This document shows, piece by piece, positions 22,939 through 34,200 of a stretch of DNA of 64,000 nucleotides. Origin of the DNA: Lytechinus variegatus (lineage: Eukaryota > Echinodermata > Echinoidea > Temnopleuroida > Toxopneustidae); the NCBI RefSeq assembly GCF_018143015.1, contig NC_054741.1, positions 12,771,736 to 12,835,735 of the forward strand, given 5' to 3'. The first letter of the stretch is position 1. Each line of letters opens with the position of its first letter. Both the position numbers and the translations under genes were made by a program. The notes under the pieces are model-generated. The model had not been told where the DNA came from and searched no databases. It saw nothing but the letters and a program-made list of their open reading frames with translations.

Positions 22939-25900
22939 ATGTCATCATCTCAGCCAGACAAGTTTGAACCTTTGGTAGAGAATCTTGAGAGGTTTATTGA
23001 AATCACTAGGCAGTTGGGACTGGTTGTCAGTGATTTCCAACCGCAAGGACAAGCTCCTCTTAACCAAAAGCTGTAAGATCTCCTAGAATTCAATTCAATT
23101 TCAAGTATAAGGGTCAATCCACAGTTAGGGGCGACATCACTTTGTTGTTTGTTTTTAATGTATGTTAGGTTGTATGTTTTGTTACGTAAAAGGTCAAGCT
23201 CCTTATAAAAAAGCTGTAAGGTTCTCCAAAATTCAATTTAATTGTCAGGTTGTAGTTTTTTTATTTCAATATAAAGTTTATTAGAAACTAAATTTCCAGG
23301 TTATATGAAATTTTAATCCTTATTTATTTTGTCATATTGTAATATGTACATGTCAGATGATGTCACCCAAATGATAAGGGAAAGTAAAGTGTGCAAGTGG
23401 TTGAAATGAGACATACATAAATCATTTTCTTGTTATTTATTTATGATGGCTGTATTATGTAAAACTTAATTCATCTCTCATAAAAATTGTGTAGCACTGC
23501 TTAACCAAGAATATCCCATGACAGACATAATCCATTATTGTTATTCAATGTATTGACTGCAAAATGTTTAATATTTTTATTGTGAGACATAACATAATCA
23601 CAAATTGCAAAACCAAGCTCTTTCTGTATCTATCTGGTAGCTCAGAATTTTGAAATATTTCAGTTGTGTGTAAAATATGATGCATGTAGAAGTTAATTGT
23701 TCAAGATTAAGGAATGATTAGACAGGACAGGGCTCCACACTAACCCATTTTTTCTACTGGTCCAACCTATTCATGTCGGACCAGTAGATACCCAGTTTTT
23801 CAAATTTTTACTGGTCCGAACCTAAAATCTACTGGTCCCAAAAAGTAAAGAAAACATTTAAAAAAAGGCGCAAGTTTATTTTTCTAGCCTTTCGTGACCC
23901 CCCCCCCCCCCCCGTAAAACAAAGGAATGAAGGACAAAAAGAAAGCAAGACAGAAACGAAGAGAGTAAGAAAGAAAGAAAGAAGGAAAGAAGGAAGGAAG
24001 GAAAGTCAGAAAGAAAGAAAGGATGGAAGGAAAGAAGGAAGGAAAGAAGGAAAGAAGGAAGGAAAGAAGGAAGGACAGTAAGAAAGAAAGAAAGGATGGA
24101 AGGAAGGAAAGTAAGAAAGAAAGGATGGAAGAAAGGAGGGAGGAAGGAAGGAGGGAGGAAAGAAGGGAGGAAAGAAGGAAGGAAAGAAGGAAGGAAAGTA
24201 AGAAAGGATGGAAGGAAAGAAGGAAGGAAAGGAGGAAGGAAAGAAGGAAGGAAGGAAGGAAAGAAAGAAAGAAAGAAAGAAAGAAGGAAAGAAGGAAGGA
24301 AAGTCAGAAAGAAAGGATGGAAGGAAGAAAAGAAGGAAGGATGGAAGGAAGGAAAGAAGTAAGGAAAGAAGGAAAGTAAGAAAGAAAGGATGGAAGGAGG
24401 GAGGAAGGAAGGGAGGAAAGAAGGAAGGAAAGAAGGAAGGAAAGTAAGAAAGAAAGAAAGGATGGAAGGAAGGAAAGAAGGGAGGAAAGGAGGAAGGAAG
24501 GAAAGAAGGAAGGAAAGAAGGAAGGAAAGAAGGATGGAAATAAGGAAGGAAGGAAAGAAGGAAGGAAAGAAAGAAAGGATGGAAGGAAGGAAGGAGGAAG
24601 GGAGGGAGGAAAGAAGGAAGGACAGTAAGAAAGAAAGAAAGGATGGAAGGAAGGAAAGTAAGAAAGGATGGAAGAAAGGAGGGAGGAAAGGAGGAAGGAA
24701 GGAAGGAAAGAAGGAAGGAAGGAAAGAAAGAAGGAAAGTAAGAAAGGATGGAAGGAAAGAAGGAAGGAAAGGAGGAAGGAAGGAAGGAAGGAAGGAAAGA
24801 AGGAAGGAAGGAAAGAAAGAAAGAAGGAAGAAAGTCAGAAAGAAAGGATGGAAGGAAGGAAGAAAAGAAGGAAGGAAGGAAGGAAGGATGGAAGGAAGGA
24901 AAGAAGGAAGGAAAGAAGTAAGGAAAGAAGGAAGGAAGGAAAGTAAGAAAGAAAGGATGGAAGGAGGGAGGAAGGAAGGGAGGAAAGAAGGAAGGAAAGT
25001 AAGAAAGAAAGAAAGGATGGAAGGAAGGAAAGAAGGAAGGAAAGAAGGAAGGAAAGAAGGAAGGAAAGAAGGATGGAAATAAGGAAGGAAGGAAAGAAAG
25101 GAAGGAAGGAAGGAAGGAGGAAGGGAGGAAAGAAGGGAGGAAAGAAGGAAGGAAAGAAGGAAGGAAAGAAGGAAGGACAGTAAGAAAGAAAGGATGGAAG
25201 GAAGGAAAGTAAGAAAGAAAGGATGGAAGAAAGGAGGAAGGAAGGAGGGAGGAAAGAAGGGAGGAAAGAAGGAAGGAAAGAAGGAAGGAAAGTAAGAAAG
25301 GATGGAAGGAAAGAAGGAAGGAAAGGAGGAAGGAAGGAAGGAAAGAAGGAAGGAAAGAAAGAAGGAAGGAAAGAAGGAAGGAAAGTCAGAAAGAAAGGAT
25401 GGAAGGAAGGAAGAAAAGAAGGAAGAAGGAAAGAAGGAAGGAAAGTAAGAAAGAAAGGATGGAGGAAAGAAGGAATGAAAGAAGGAAGGAAAGGAGGAAG
25501 GAAGGAAAGAAGGAAGGAAAGAAATAGAGAAAAAAAAATAAAAGAAAGATTGAAAAGAAAGAAGGAAAGAAAACAGGAAGAAAACAGAGGAAGAAAGCTA
25601 AAACTATTATCATAAATAATTTGTTTCTTTTTTGGCTCAATTAAAATAGCTACGAAAGAAAGTCAGAAACCAAGTGTATCAACACACACATAAATGCATA
25701 TGTGGGGCTATATGTATTCAGACGATACCACCCGAGACCCGATCTGTTTGAACCAAACAGAAGTGAAAATTTACCCTTTTACTGCTTACAGATGACAGAG
25801 TTACTCCAATTTTTAGGAAATATGGACATTATAAGAGCCTTTCATGAGTATGAACCGTGAATTTTGACAGTTCTGTGAGAGATTTCTGCCAGAGTTTAGC

Positions 25901-28480
25901 CAGGCTTCGTTCGTGCGGCCAGTGGAGAATTCACCATGTGGATTGTGTGGCTGACTACATGTACACTGTACGCATGCTGTATAGTACTCTAGTAACACGT
26001 GCGATTCATTCTGTGTGTATTCTGTGTGTGAATTGCAGAATTGAACGGGGGAAATGGTTTGCTGTGAATTTGACCATTTCTGGAAAAGTTATTGGCCCAA
26101 CAATGGTTTTTATTACTGGTCATGTCGGACCCTTAAATCTTGCTATTTTTGGAAAAATTACTGGCCCGACAATGATATTTTTTACTGGTCATGTCGGACC
26201 AGTAAATCTTCCAATTTCTGAAAATCTACTGGCCCAACAGCGATTTTTACCGGTCTGGGACCGTCGGACCGCCGCTAGTGTCGAGCCCTGGATTAGACAA
26301 GACGTGATAAGGGCATTCTGATTCTACATTCATAGGGAAAGACTGTCTCTTGCACATTTCAAGGCAGAGCCTGAAAATTGGTAAAATGTTTGTGAAGAAT
26401 TTACAATGAACTACATATTAGCATGGCAAGTGAAAGTATTTATCCCACACTTACCAATATTCATTCATTGTTTTTCATGTATTCATTTGATGTTCAGACA
26501 CATGTTGGTGAGCAGCCTTCAAGAACTAGATAAAAACAAAGAACAAGTCCAAGATGTGCAAGTACCTCTTGAGCTCATTTATGAGTAAGTAGCTACCACA
26601 AATTATACTCTGTTAACCCTGAATTGACAAAAAGGATATTTGCTTGACCCTTTGAACCTGAAAAGCTGGAAAACCGGCTTCACCATGAATGCACATATAC
26701 CCATAAAGCCGGAATACCAGCTTTAAGTAATGTGATTCCAAAAGGAAGGGTTTTAGATGTCAGGTGACCCATTAAACATGACCATGATGTCATTTTAGAG
26801 ATATTCAGACGATAATTTGGGTTCATAATTTTATCAACAAATGGCTTTCATTTGTAAGGTTTAAGCGTAAAAAATGACCTAAATATACCACCCTTCCAAG
26901 AAGGCTCGTGCGAAAATAAACTATGAGTCTTATACGGACTGTGCGTAGGCTGTTGATGAATTTTACTTCCTTTAAGCAGTGATTTTGAGACAAAATTTGA
27001 GATTATAGTTAGTACAGGAAGCTACCCAATATCAGTCAGGCCAGGCCGGGTACCAGCAGAGTAAGGTGCAGCTGGCATGGCAGGCTCGAATCATTAGAAT
27101 AGTCTATAGAAGATCATTTATTTCAAATGTCATTTATTATTCATTAATTTTGCCAATGATTTAGGGTGAGGGTCACGACTGTCCACAATAATTCACGGTT
27201 CAAAGGGTTAACATACTTTCTATTATGAAGCTGACTGAAGTGAACAAGGATTTATATTCGCTTGGTCTACAAAAATTTGGTCTACTTCTTAGATGATCTT
27301 ATATCACATGAGCTAATCCCATTTGGTCTACTATTGATATAATTGCTGTTTGCTCTATTCTACACTTAGTCTAATTCCTACTTCATGGAATAAGAAGTGG
27401 ACTTAGACCAAGTGTGATTTGGACAAGATATATAGGGTATATCCTAACAGGCAATTAGACAAAATCAGTAATGGTCTAAATGGCAATTAGACCAAGTGGT
27501 GGGTAGAAAAACTGGTTATAGACAAACTATGATTATTCATTTGTGATACACTGTTCTTTAAATTGTTCGTCATCTTCATTTCCAGATATGTTGACCAAGG
27601 CAAGAACCCTCAGCTATACACTAAGGATTGCATGGAGAGAGCTGTAGCTAAGAATGAGCTGGTTAAAGGGAAGATTGAAACATTTAGGGTAAGCATACAC
27701 AATTTTGCAAAATTCATTTATTTCCAAAGATGCACTGTTGATGAAATACAAGACCCCATTTTTAGTGCTCCAAATTCCATTGATTTAAAAGATTTATCTC
27801 CAAACTTTGATTGCAAACATGCAGCTAATTAAAAGCTCTAAAATAAAGCAAAATGTACCATGCCGAGTTTGGTTATGATGTATCGTATGGGGCCAAATTA
27901 TCTAAATTTGTTTTCATATTCCTTGAAGCTTGTTTATCAGGAGTGTCAAGTATCAGCCACTATGTGAGTAAAATTTCAGGTAATTGGATCAAGGACTAGG
28001 TCAAAGGTCTTATTAGGCAACATTTTGAATGAAGATTATTATTTTGTTTTAGTTTCTTTAGTATCAGTATATCAGATCTCGACCACCGATCATGCTACTG
28101 CTGCAAAAAATTTGTGGGCGCATGGAGCCCGATGGGAAAAATTTCAAAAATTGATTTAAAAAATATTTAGAAATTATTTATGTAAATAAGTGTATAAAAT
28201 TATGTTTTGCCTATAACTATACTCCATTTCTCCTCTAACTCACAATAGCTACAGTAGAATGATAATTTTGGTGAAAATATTAATTTCTAACAATTTGACC
28301 CCCCAGCTAAACAATCGCATATTTTGCCCAAACTATTCACTAGATTTAAAAACCAATCATATTTCCAATGATTTTTTATTCATCCTTCAGAGATTCAAGA
28401 AGGCCCTGGTTACAGAACTGGGTAAAATGTTTCCAGAAGAGATTGACCGTTACAAGACTGTGAGAGGTAGCGACACATGA
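22939..28480 (+). CDS. MED10: Mediator complex subunit 10
   Basis: Small subunit of the Mediator middle module that links regulators to RNA polymerase II in the nucleus (family knowledge). Coding exons: 22939-23072, 26498-26584, 27586-27688, 28391-28480 (stop TGA 28478-28480). All introns are GT-AG with matching phases (2, 2, 0) and the product is 137 residues, against about 135 in human. Family-like blocks: EITRQLGLVVSDFQP and LNQKL in exon 1, SLQELDK and VPLELI in exon 2, YVDQGKNPQLYTKDCMERA and KGKIE in exon 3, FPEEIDRYKTVRG in exon 4. Intron 1 (3.4 kb) contains a 2.6 kb hAT-like element with a GAAG/GAAA array. The start ATG is preceded by a plausible acceptor (TTTTAG, exon from 22897), suggesting a spliced 5' UTR. 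The gene faces EXOSC7 tail to tail. Confidence 0.96.
23716..26298. mobile_element. hAT-like non-autonomous element enclosing a GAAG/GAAA array
   Basis: Left terminus CAGGGCTCCACACTAAC (from 23728) matches the inverted right terminus CAGGGCTCGACACTAGC (to 26290). GATTAGAC stands at 23716-23723 and 26291-26298, an 8-base duplication offset by four bases (AGGA) on the left. Subterminal arrays of ACTGGTCCGACC/GGTCGGACCAGT motifs fill both ends; on the right a 69-70 base unit repeats three times (26075, 26145, 26214). No transposase. The 130-154 residue frames here are by-products. In MED10 intron 1. Confidence 0.75.
23939..25600 (+). repeat. 1.66 kb polypurine GGAA/GAAA array with ~540 bp higher-order period
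   Basis: An almost pure purine strand of GGAA, GAAA and GGAG units. Marker variants recur: AAAGTCAG at about 24003, 24302, 24832 and 25382, and GGATGGAAAT at 24532 and 25071, indicating higher-order copies of about 530-550 bases. A C-run at 23898-23913 precedes it. The long Lys/Glu/Arg/Gly frames are artefacts. Confidence 0.95.
27255..27530. repeat. Dispersed repeat with GGTCTAATTGCC motifs
   Basis: Repeated TTGGTCTA, AGACCAAGTG and GGCAATTAGACCAA in both orientations, resembling 58600-58900 and a fragment near 46450. In MED10 intron 2. Probably an old inverted-repeat element. Confidence 0.55.
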
Positions 28481-29657
28481 TCACATTGAGTATCCTATTG
28501 ACTTGAGAAAGAACAATTGTGCAAACCTTGCCTTCTGAAAAAGACAATTATGGTTTCGACCAGAAATCGGAGAGGATTACTGAAGGAAAAAATTGAAAAG
28601 GTAACCCTTGACGGATCAATGCAATATCAAGTCTGCACTTCAGGAAATGGTTGAAGTATAGAGTGAGGCCAGCTAAGTTGAATCTTTTGAGATCAGAGAA
28701 CTCTAAATTGACCCACGAGAAATTTGAATAAGAAGAGGTGAATACTCCTGCTGTGCACATTTTGGACTGGAAAACTGCTCTGACCGTGAAGACAATAATT
28801 CAACTTCGACAATGTTGACTTTTATTTAGTCTTAATGTATTTGTAAATGGAAGTGTTTTCAGATAATTTACATGTAGATTTCATCAATATGGTTTCTGAA
28901 CTGTTGAACACACTACACTGCAGGGTATAGTCTTTGGATTCACTGATGGCATTGTCTTCAGATATTTAAAAGCAACCAATATTAAGTCTAAATGTACATA
29001 TGATTTGAGATTGTACGGAGTTTACACTGCAAAAAATTATTTCATCTGCTGATGGAGCCATATCATTGGATACATGTACAGTTGACTCTGACTACATTGC
29101 AAGTCAAATCCTTGGGACCATGAAAATTCTATTTGACTTAGGCAATCATTTTCACTTATGGAAGGTAGAATTTACAGAGTCATCAATATATGTATACATA
29201 ATCAATACATGTATTCACAATCACACATATAATTTAGTTACATATAATCGCAGAATATGCAGTGCAATTGGGAAGACTAGATGTTTACTGGCTTAGCTTT
29301 AACATACAAGATGTTACCAAGGAACTTTTGATGGTGACCTGATTGTAATGCTGAATGGTCGTTTTGTTAGTTCAAAACTGTAATAGCTGGATTTTAATCT
29401 AATCTTCTTCTCAGGCTTCTTAACATTGTAACTATAAATCCATGATTATTTTTTTAAGTTGTTACCACTCAAAGTCAATTTGTAGCCCTCTCCTCCATCT
29501 CTCTTCCTCCCCCTTTACACCCTCTCTCACCTTCACCCCCCTCTCCCCTTCACTCACCCTTCCCCTCTCTCACTCCAATTCTTTCTTCTCAAACACACAC
29601 TATCTTTATCTCTTTCTCTTCCCAACTCTCTTTCAACTGGAAGTGAAAATTAATAAA
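28481..29657 (+). other. MED10: Probable MED10 3' UTR
   Basis: No further coding sequence follows the MED10 stop. A canonical AATAAA lies at 29652-29657, after a C/T-rich tract at about 29490-29640. The stretch between is unremarkable AT-rich DNA. UTR status rests on position and the poly(A) signal only. Confidence 0.4.
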
Positions 29658-30849
29658 GACGATGATGTGAACTGAATGCCAATCATGTGTGATATACTAA
29701 AAAATTTATAAAGACATTAAAAATTTGTAAAGCCATTTACAATGTTTCATGGGTGATAATTATTTAGGGTGCATTCAATCGAACTTCTAAGGATAGAATC
29801 ACAAATAAAAAATGGTGGGAGGGGTCAATGAGGCTGAGTGTTACATACGTTTGCCTAGATCAAAATATTTTCTGCTTAGCCCGATCTTCAAAATAAATTA
29901 GAATACAAACACTATATGAAAAACCATCATTTCAACCGCATACAAGTTAACTATGCAAATTCATCCATATTTTGAAACAATCAAGGTTTATAGGACTAGG
30001 CCATAAGCAGAGAATAATTTGTATGTAGAGAAACGTAATCCTCGTCCTGAGGAAAGACACATTAAGCGCCTCAAAAGCATGATACATAGAGGCAAAATAC
30101 CGATAGGGGTGTTGTACCTTCAACAGCTCCTTTCAGTAATGTGCCAGAACATCATCTTAAATAACCTGCAGTGCAATATATCTTAACTTTTCCAAGAGGT
30201 TTCATTAAAATGAAACTTGCTTTACTATGTAACAGAAATAATATTCATCAAAATCAGGTACACTTCTATTGCCACGCATAATAAGTACAGTACAGTGTGT
30301 TAGTCACACTAGCAAAAGTGATGGAAGAGGCCAATCAAAATTACATTATCCCAATTTCCCAAATGACTTACCATCAATCTTGCTTTTAAATCGTTTTAGT
30401 GCAATATCGAGTAATACATTTTGGCATATTTGCCCTCTATCTCAGCAAATTCAGACACTCATACTGTCATGAAGCCTATCAATATTATTGTTGATATATT
30501 CCGTTTCATATTGAACATTGTGACGTGCATTAATTACTGCTATTCATAATGAAGCAGATAGATAACAGTGCATGTGCCAATTTTTTTACCAAAAACACAA
30601 ATTTTGGCCCAAAATCTCACTTCTTTCAAAAACTATCACCCAGACTTTCAAGTGAAAAAAAAGTTACAAATTTCTATGAACAAAATCGTAGATAAATGCA
30701 TATTCATTTTTGTCTATTTTCTGGGTAAAAAATATGAAAATATACATTAATACATTTTAGTCTATGAAAATGCCGTACAAAAAGTGTAAAAGGCATATTC
30801 AGGTCCTTCCAATTCTGCTCAGCTAAATTCAACATAGGTCCATGAATAA
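29658..30849. other. Intergenic between MED10 and EXOSC7
   Basis: AT-rich; no coding exon, RNA gene or clear element recognised between the two convergent 3' ends. Confidence 0.5.
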
Positions 30850-31235
30850 ACTGAGTCAAAGGTTCACCAAATGAGTAATCCAATGCTTAGCTCCCTCTCT
30901 TTCTTAGAAAATAATAATTTGAAGCTCGTCTGCTTGGCTTAGAGTTCAGAGTTCAATGGACTCCCTGTCAAAGTTCAAAGGTTGTTATTCCACAAGATAA
31001 GTCCTTAGCTTGATATTTATTTTCGTTTCTTACGCAGGAAAGATTTCAAAGCTCGTCCTATCTGCTTGGCTTTAGGTCAAAGTTCAAAGGTCATTGTTCC
31101 ATCATAAGAGGAATCCAATGCTTGGTATTTCTCCTCTTCTTCGAAAGGAAAATTTTCCAAACTCATCCCATCTGCTTGGTCTGGAGTTTAAAAGTTCAAT
31201 GGACTCCATATCAAAGTTCAAAGGCCATTGTTCCA
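30850..31235 (-). repeat. Tandem degenerate copies of the EXOSC7 terminal exon and flank
   Basis: The segment holding EXOSC7 exon 7 recurs downstream of the stop codon in roughly three further copies. The anchor TGCTTGG (plus strand) sits at 31321 (coding copy), 31173, 31063 and 30931, spacings 148, 110 and 132 bases. Each copy also keeps versions of GTTCAAAGG, CATTGTTCCA, GAGGAATCC and CTTTCTT. On the minus strand the 30931 copy still reads KQTSFK then FSKKERELSIGLL, resembling SKKGREMSSKGFL of the real exon; the 31063 copy reads KQIGRALKSFLRKKRK then stop; the 31173 copy has an early stop. A minus-strand AATAAA lies at 31016-31021 inside the array. Confidence 0.8.
31016..31021 (-). terminator. 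EXOSC7: Candidate EXOSC7 poly(A) signal
   Basis: Minus-strand AATAAA about 215 bases past the EXOSC7 stop, within the exon-derived tandem array. Use is inferred from position only. Confidence 0.35.
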
Positions 31236-34200
31236 TCATGAGAGGAATCCTTTGCTTGACATCTCCCTCCCTTTCTTTGACAGGAACACATCAAGGCTCA
31301 TATTCAGGTCTTTACCAATCTGCTTGGCTGACTGTCAAAGAAATAGTTACGACAATGAAAGAACATGATTATATTAACATGAAAGAGAAGCCTGCAAATT
31401 TGTGAATTACCAATAGCACATGAATTATAAAAGTCTAACAAAAAATGTATGTATTTTATTCTTAAAAAAAATCATTATGTAGTGCTTTTTTTTCTAATTC
31501 CATCTTTTTTTTGTTTTACCAAAGGAAATCATTGGTGACACCTTTTAAATCACAAACAACATGAAATTAATTGAGTTTAATCAGTTGGAAAAAATACTAA
31601 CATATTTCTGAACTTAGGGTTAAAACACAATTTGCATTGGAAGTGTACATAAAATCACATTTTCTCTTAGAGGTCTGACATCCACTTACAAAACACTGCA
31701 ATCTTTTCACAAGGGGGGGGGGGGCTTTTTTGTTTAAACTATTTTTTCCCCTGGGATATGGATTCCATCCCAATGAGGTATCGGTGAACACTAAGCACAT
31801 GACTACAAACATTTTTTTTCTCACATTTTTGTCTACCTATTTAAAAAATGGTCCAAAGTTCAGAATATGTCTACAGGTTCAAAACCCTCAAAGGCTGATG
31901 ATCAAATGAAAGAGAAAAACCTACATCAAGCATCTCATGAATACTGTCTAATGTCAGACTTCCCGATCCTTTCTTCATTACACCATCTATGGCGCCCTCT
32001 TTGTTGACAGCTGCAACTATGCAGGCCATGCTGCATGCCTCTTCTTCAAGCGTTGCATCTACGATGTGACCAGAGTCAAACTGTTGATAAAACAAGTAGA
32101 TCAATGTTGCATGTTTTGTTCAAAACACAGACCAGAAACCAGTCTGCAGTGTTATTTTACTTTTGCTATCCATCGAGCAAACCTTTGTATTACAGAGCCT
32201 TGGTGAATGTTTCATAAAGCTGTTCATATGTTATAAAAGGCTTTATATGTGACTGGTTAACCTTTCTCGTGCCCGACATCAACACCAATGAATGCACAAT
32301 TTACCATAACAAAGAGTCACCAATCCTGTGTTACATCCAGCATTAAAGGTAAATGCAAGTTTTGGTAACGATATTAAAATGAGTTTGTACAGAATCCAAT
32401 GAAATGACCACCAAAGTGTCAAAATAAATAAAGAATATGTGCCAAAGGATTCTGGAAGAAATTGTGTAATTGCAGAGAAATTAGCAAATAAGCACAGGAT
32501 TCGGGTCAAGTGTCTGGCACGACATTCAAAACAATAATACACTGTCCCACGTGCGCTTATCCGTGTTGGTGATCTTCAGTGTGAATATTTTTCAGCGTAG
32601 ATTTCAAGATTTTACAAAGTTCAGTTTATGTGACTGTACCAGATCTAGATCCTGGATGATATACTGACAATTAAGCCTGGTTTTTCAGACTTTCTCATGA
32701 AATCAGTGTTTACTGCAACTACTGGCATTTCTCTGTAAGTCATGAGTAACATTTCATAATATACAACAATTGTGAATTTGTCACTATTGTAACTTTAATG
32801 GAATCTTTGATTTTGATTGGCTGCTGAGCCCTGTAACCAAGGTAGTTGCCATAATGGCAACAGTGCTTGGATCTCTTTATGAAACAGGATTCCAGCTTTA
32901 TGAAATGAAACGCCTCTGAGGTCAGTCCTTTGTTTACCTTAGTGACTGTGACTAGTACAGGTAGATTCTTGGTGTCCATTGTGATGAAATCATGTGGGTT
33001 ACTAGAAACCTCAATGTCTTCAGTCCCATCCATGTCTTTCTGTACGGTCACCAAAGGTATCCTAACATAAACAGGAAAGAGATTAAAAAGCTAAACTTGA
33101 GCGTTTGCAGCAAGCAATAATGATTTCATGAGAAAATCTTTGAAAAGAGCCGCTGTATGTAATTGCTTTGGGGGGAATAACTGATTGCTCCCCCTCCACT
33201 TTGTCTACTTTCCATTTAGTCTCATCACAACTGAATTAATCCTTGTTCAGGCAATTTTTTTAATTTTTCTATTTTCGATAGCTACTTTAACAGTCTACTT
33301 CTGAAATCTGAAACATTGGATAAAGCTTTTGCATTGCAGTTATTTGGGACTTTCCAAAGGTTTTTTTTTTTATACATTTTCCAGGGCTTTAAATAAACAA
33401 TTTTATGGGCAAAATTGCCCCAAGTCCCTGTGTAAACTTTCTCCTGTAATGTAAAGGCATGTTAATGGTACAGGTTATATTGGATTATTCATGATTTTAT
33501 CTTTCACTGTATCACCATTAATTCAAATTCAAAGTGGGGAAAAAATATGGTAGGGGAAAGAAAATTTAAATACAATTTTTCAATAAACTACATTGCAAGA
33601 TTTCTTTTCCTGGAAACTACCAAAACTTGTTTGTACTTACATTTTTTTTTCTCTGTTTATATTTTGCCATTTTTCACATGTATACATGTAATATGTTTTT
33701 ATCCTCAAGAAAAATCAACAAAGTAGGACAGGGATCTCCTGTTCAATGCATCCCATTCCTACACTGGCCGTAAAAGAAAAAAATCCCATTCGTCAAAACA
33801 AATAACTAGAAGAGAAAATGTCTGCAGTGACCCGAACACCCTGGTCAGCCCACTCAACTTTTATGTTTTATTGATATTTGACCCCCAAATCAACAAATCT
33901 GTGGACCAACCCCGAATTTTTCTACATTTATTTTATTTGCTTGTTTTTTTTTCACAAATATACTTGTTGAATATCACCATAGAACAATATACAGAAGTTC
34001 CAGGACATTTGGTCAGATGACAATTGCTCCGCTCTAAATTCCACACACTAATCGTATGACCAACTTCAACTCTGTGTTTAACACTATACACTACCATAAA
34101 CCTAACATAAAACCCTATAGCAACCCTAACCCTATATCTTAGACGAAATTAAGCCTGGAGCAATGGTCACAGGAGCTAATTTTGTGTCATGCTAACAGAG

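Noticed and set aside
24023..25615. Long Lys/Glu/Gly/Arg-rich frames up to 230 residues
   Set aside because: Pure product of the GGAA/GAAA array, which lacks stops in several frames.
23939..26290. CRISPR-like array
   Set aside because: Eukaryotic locus; repeats are simple-sequence or 70-bp units without unique spacers.
25857..26321. 154-residue plus-strand frame
   Set aside because: Runs through the 70-bp repeats of the hAT-like element and is not similar to any transposase I recognise.
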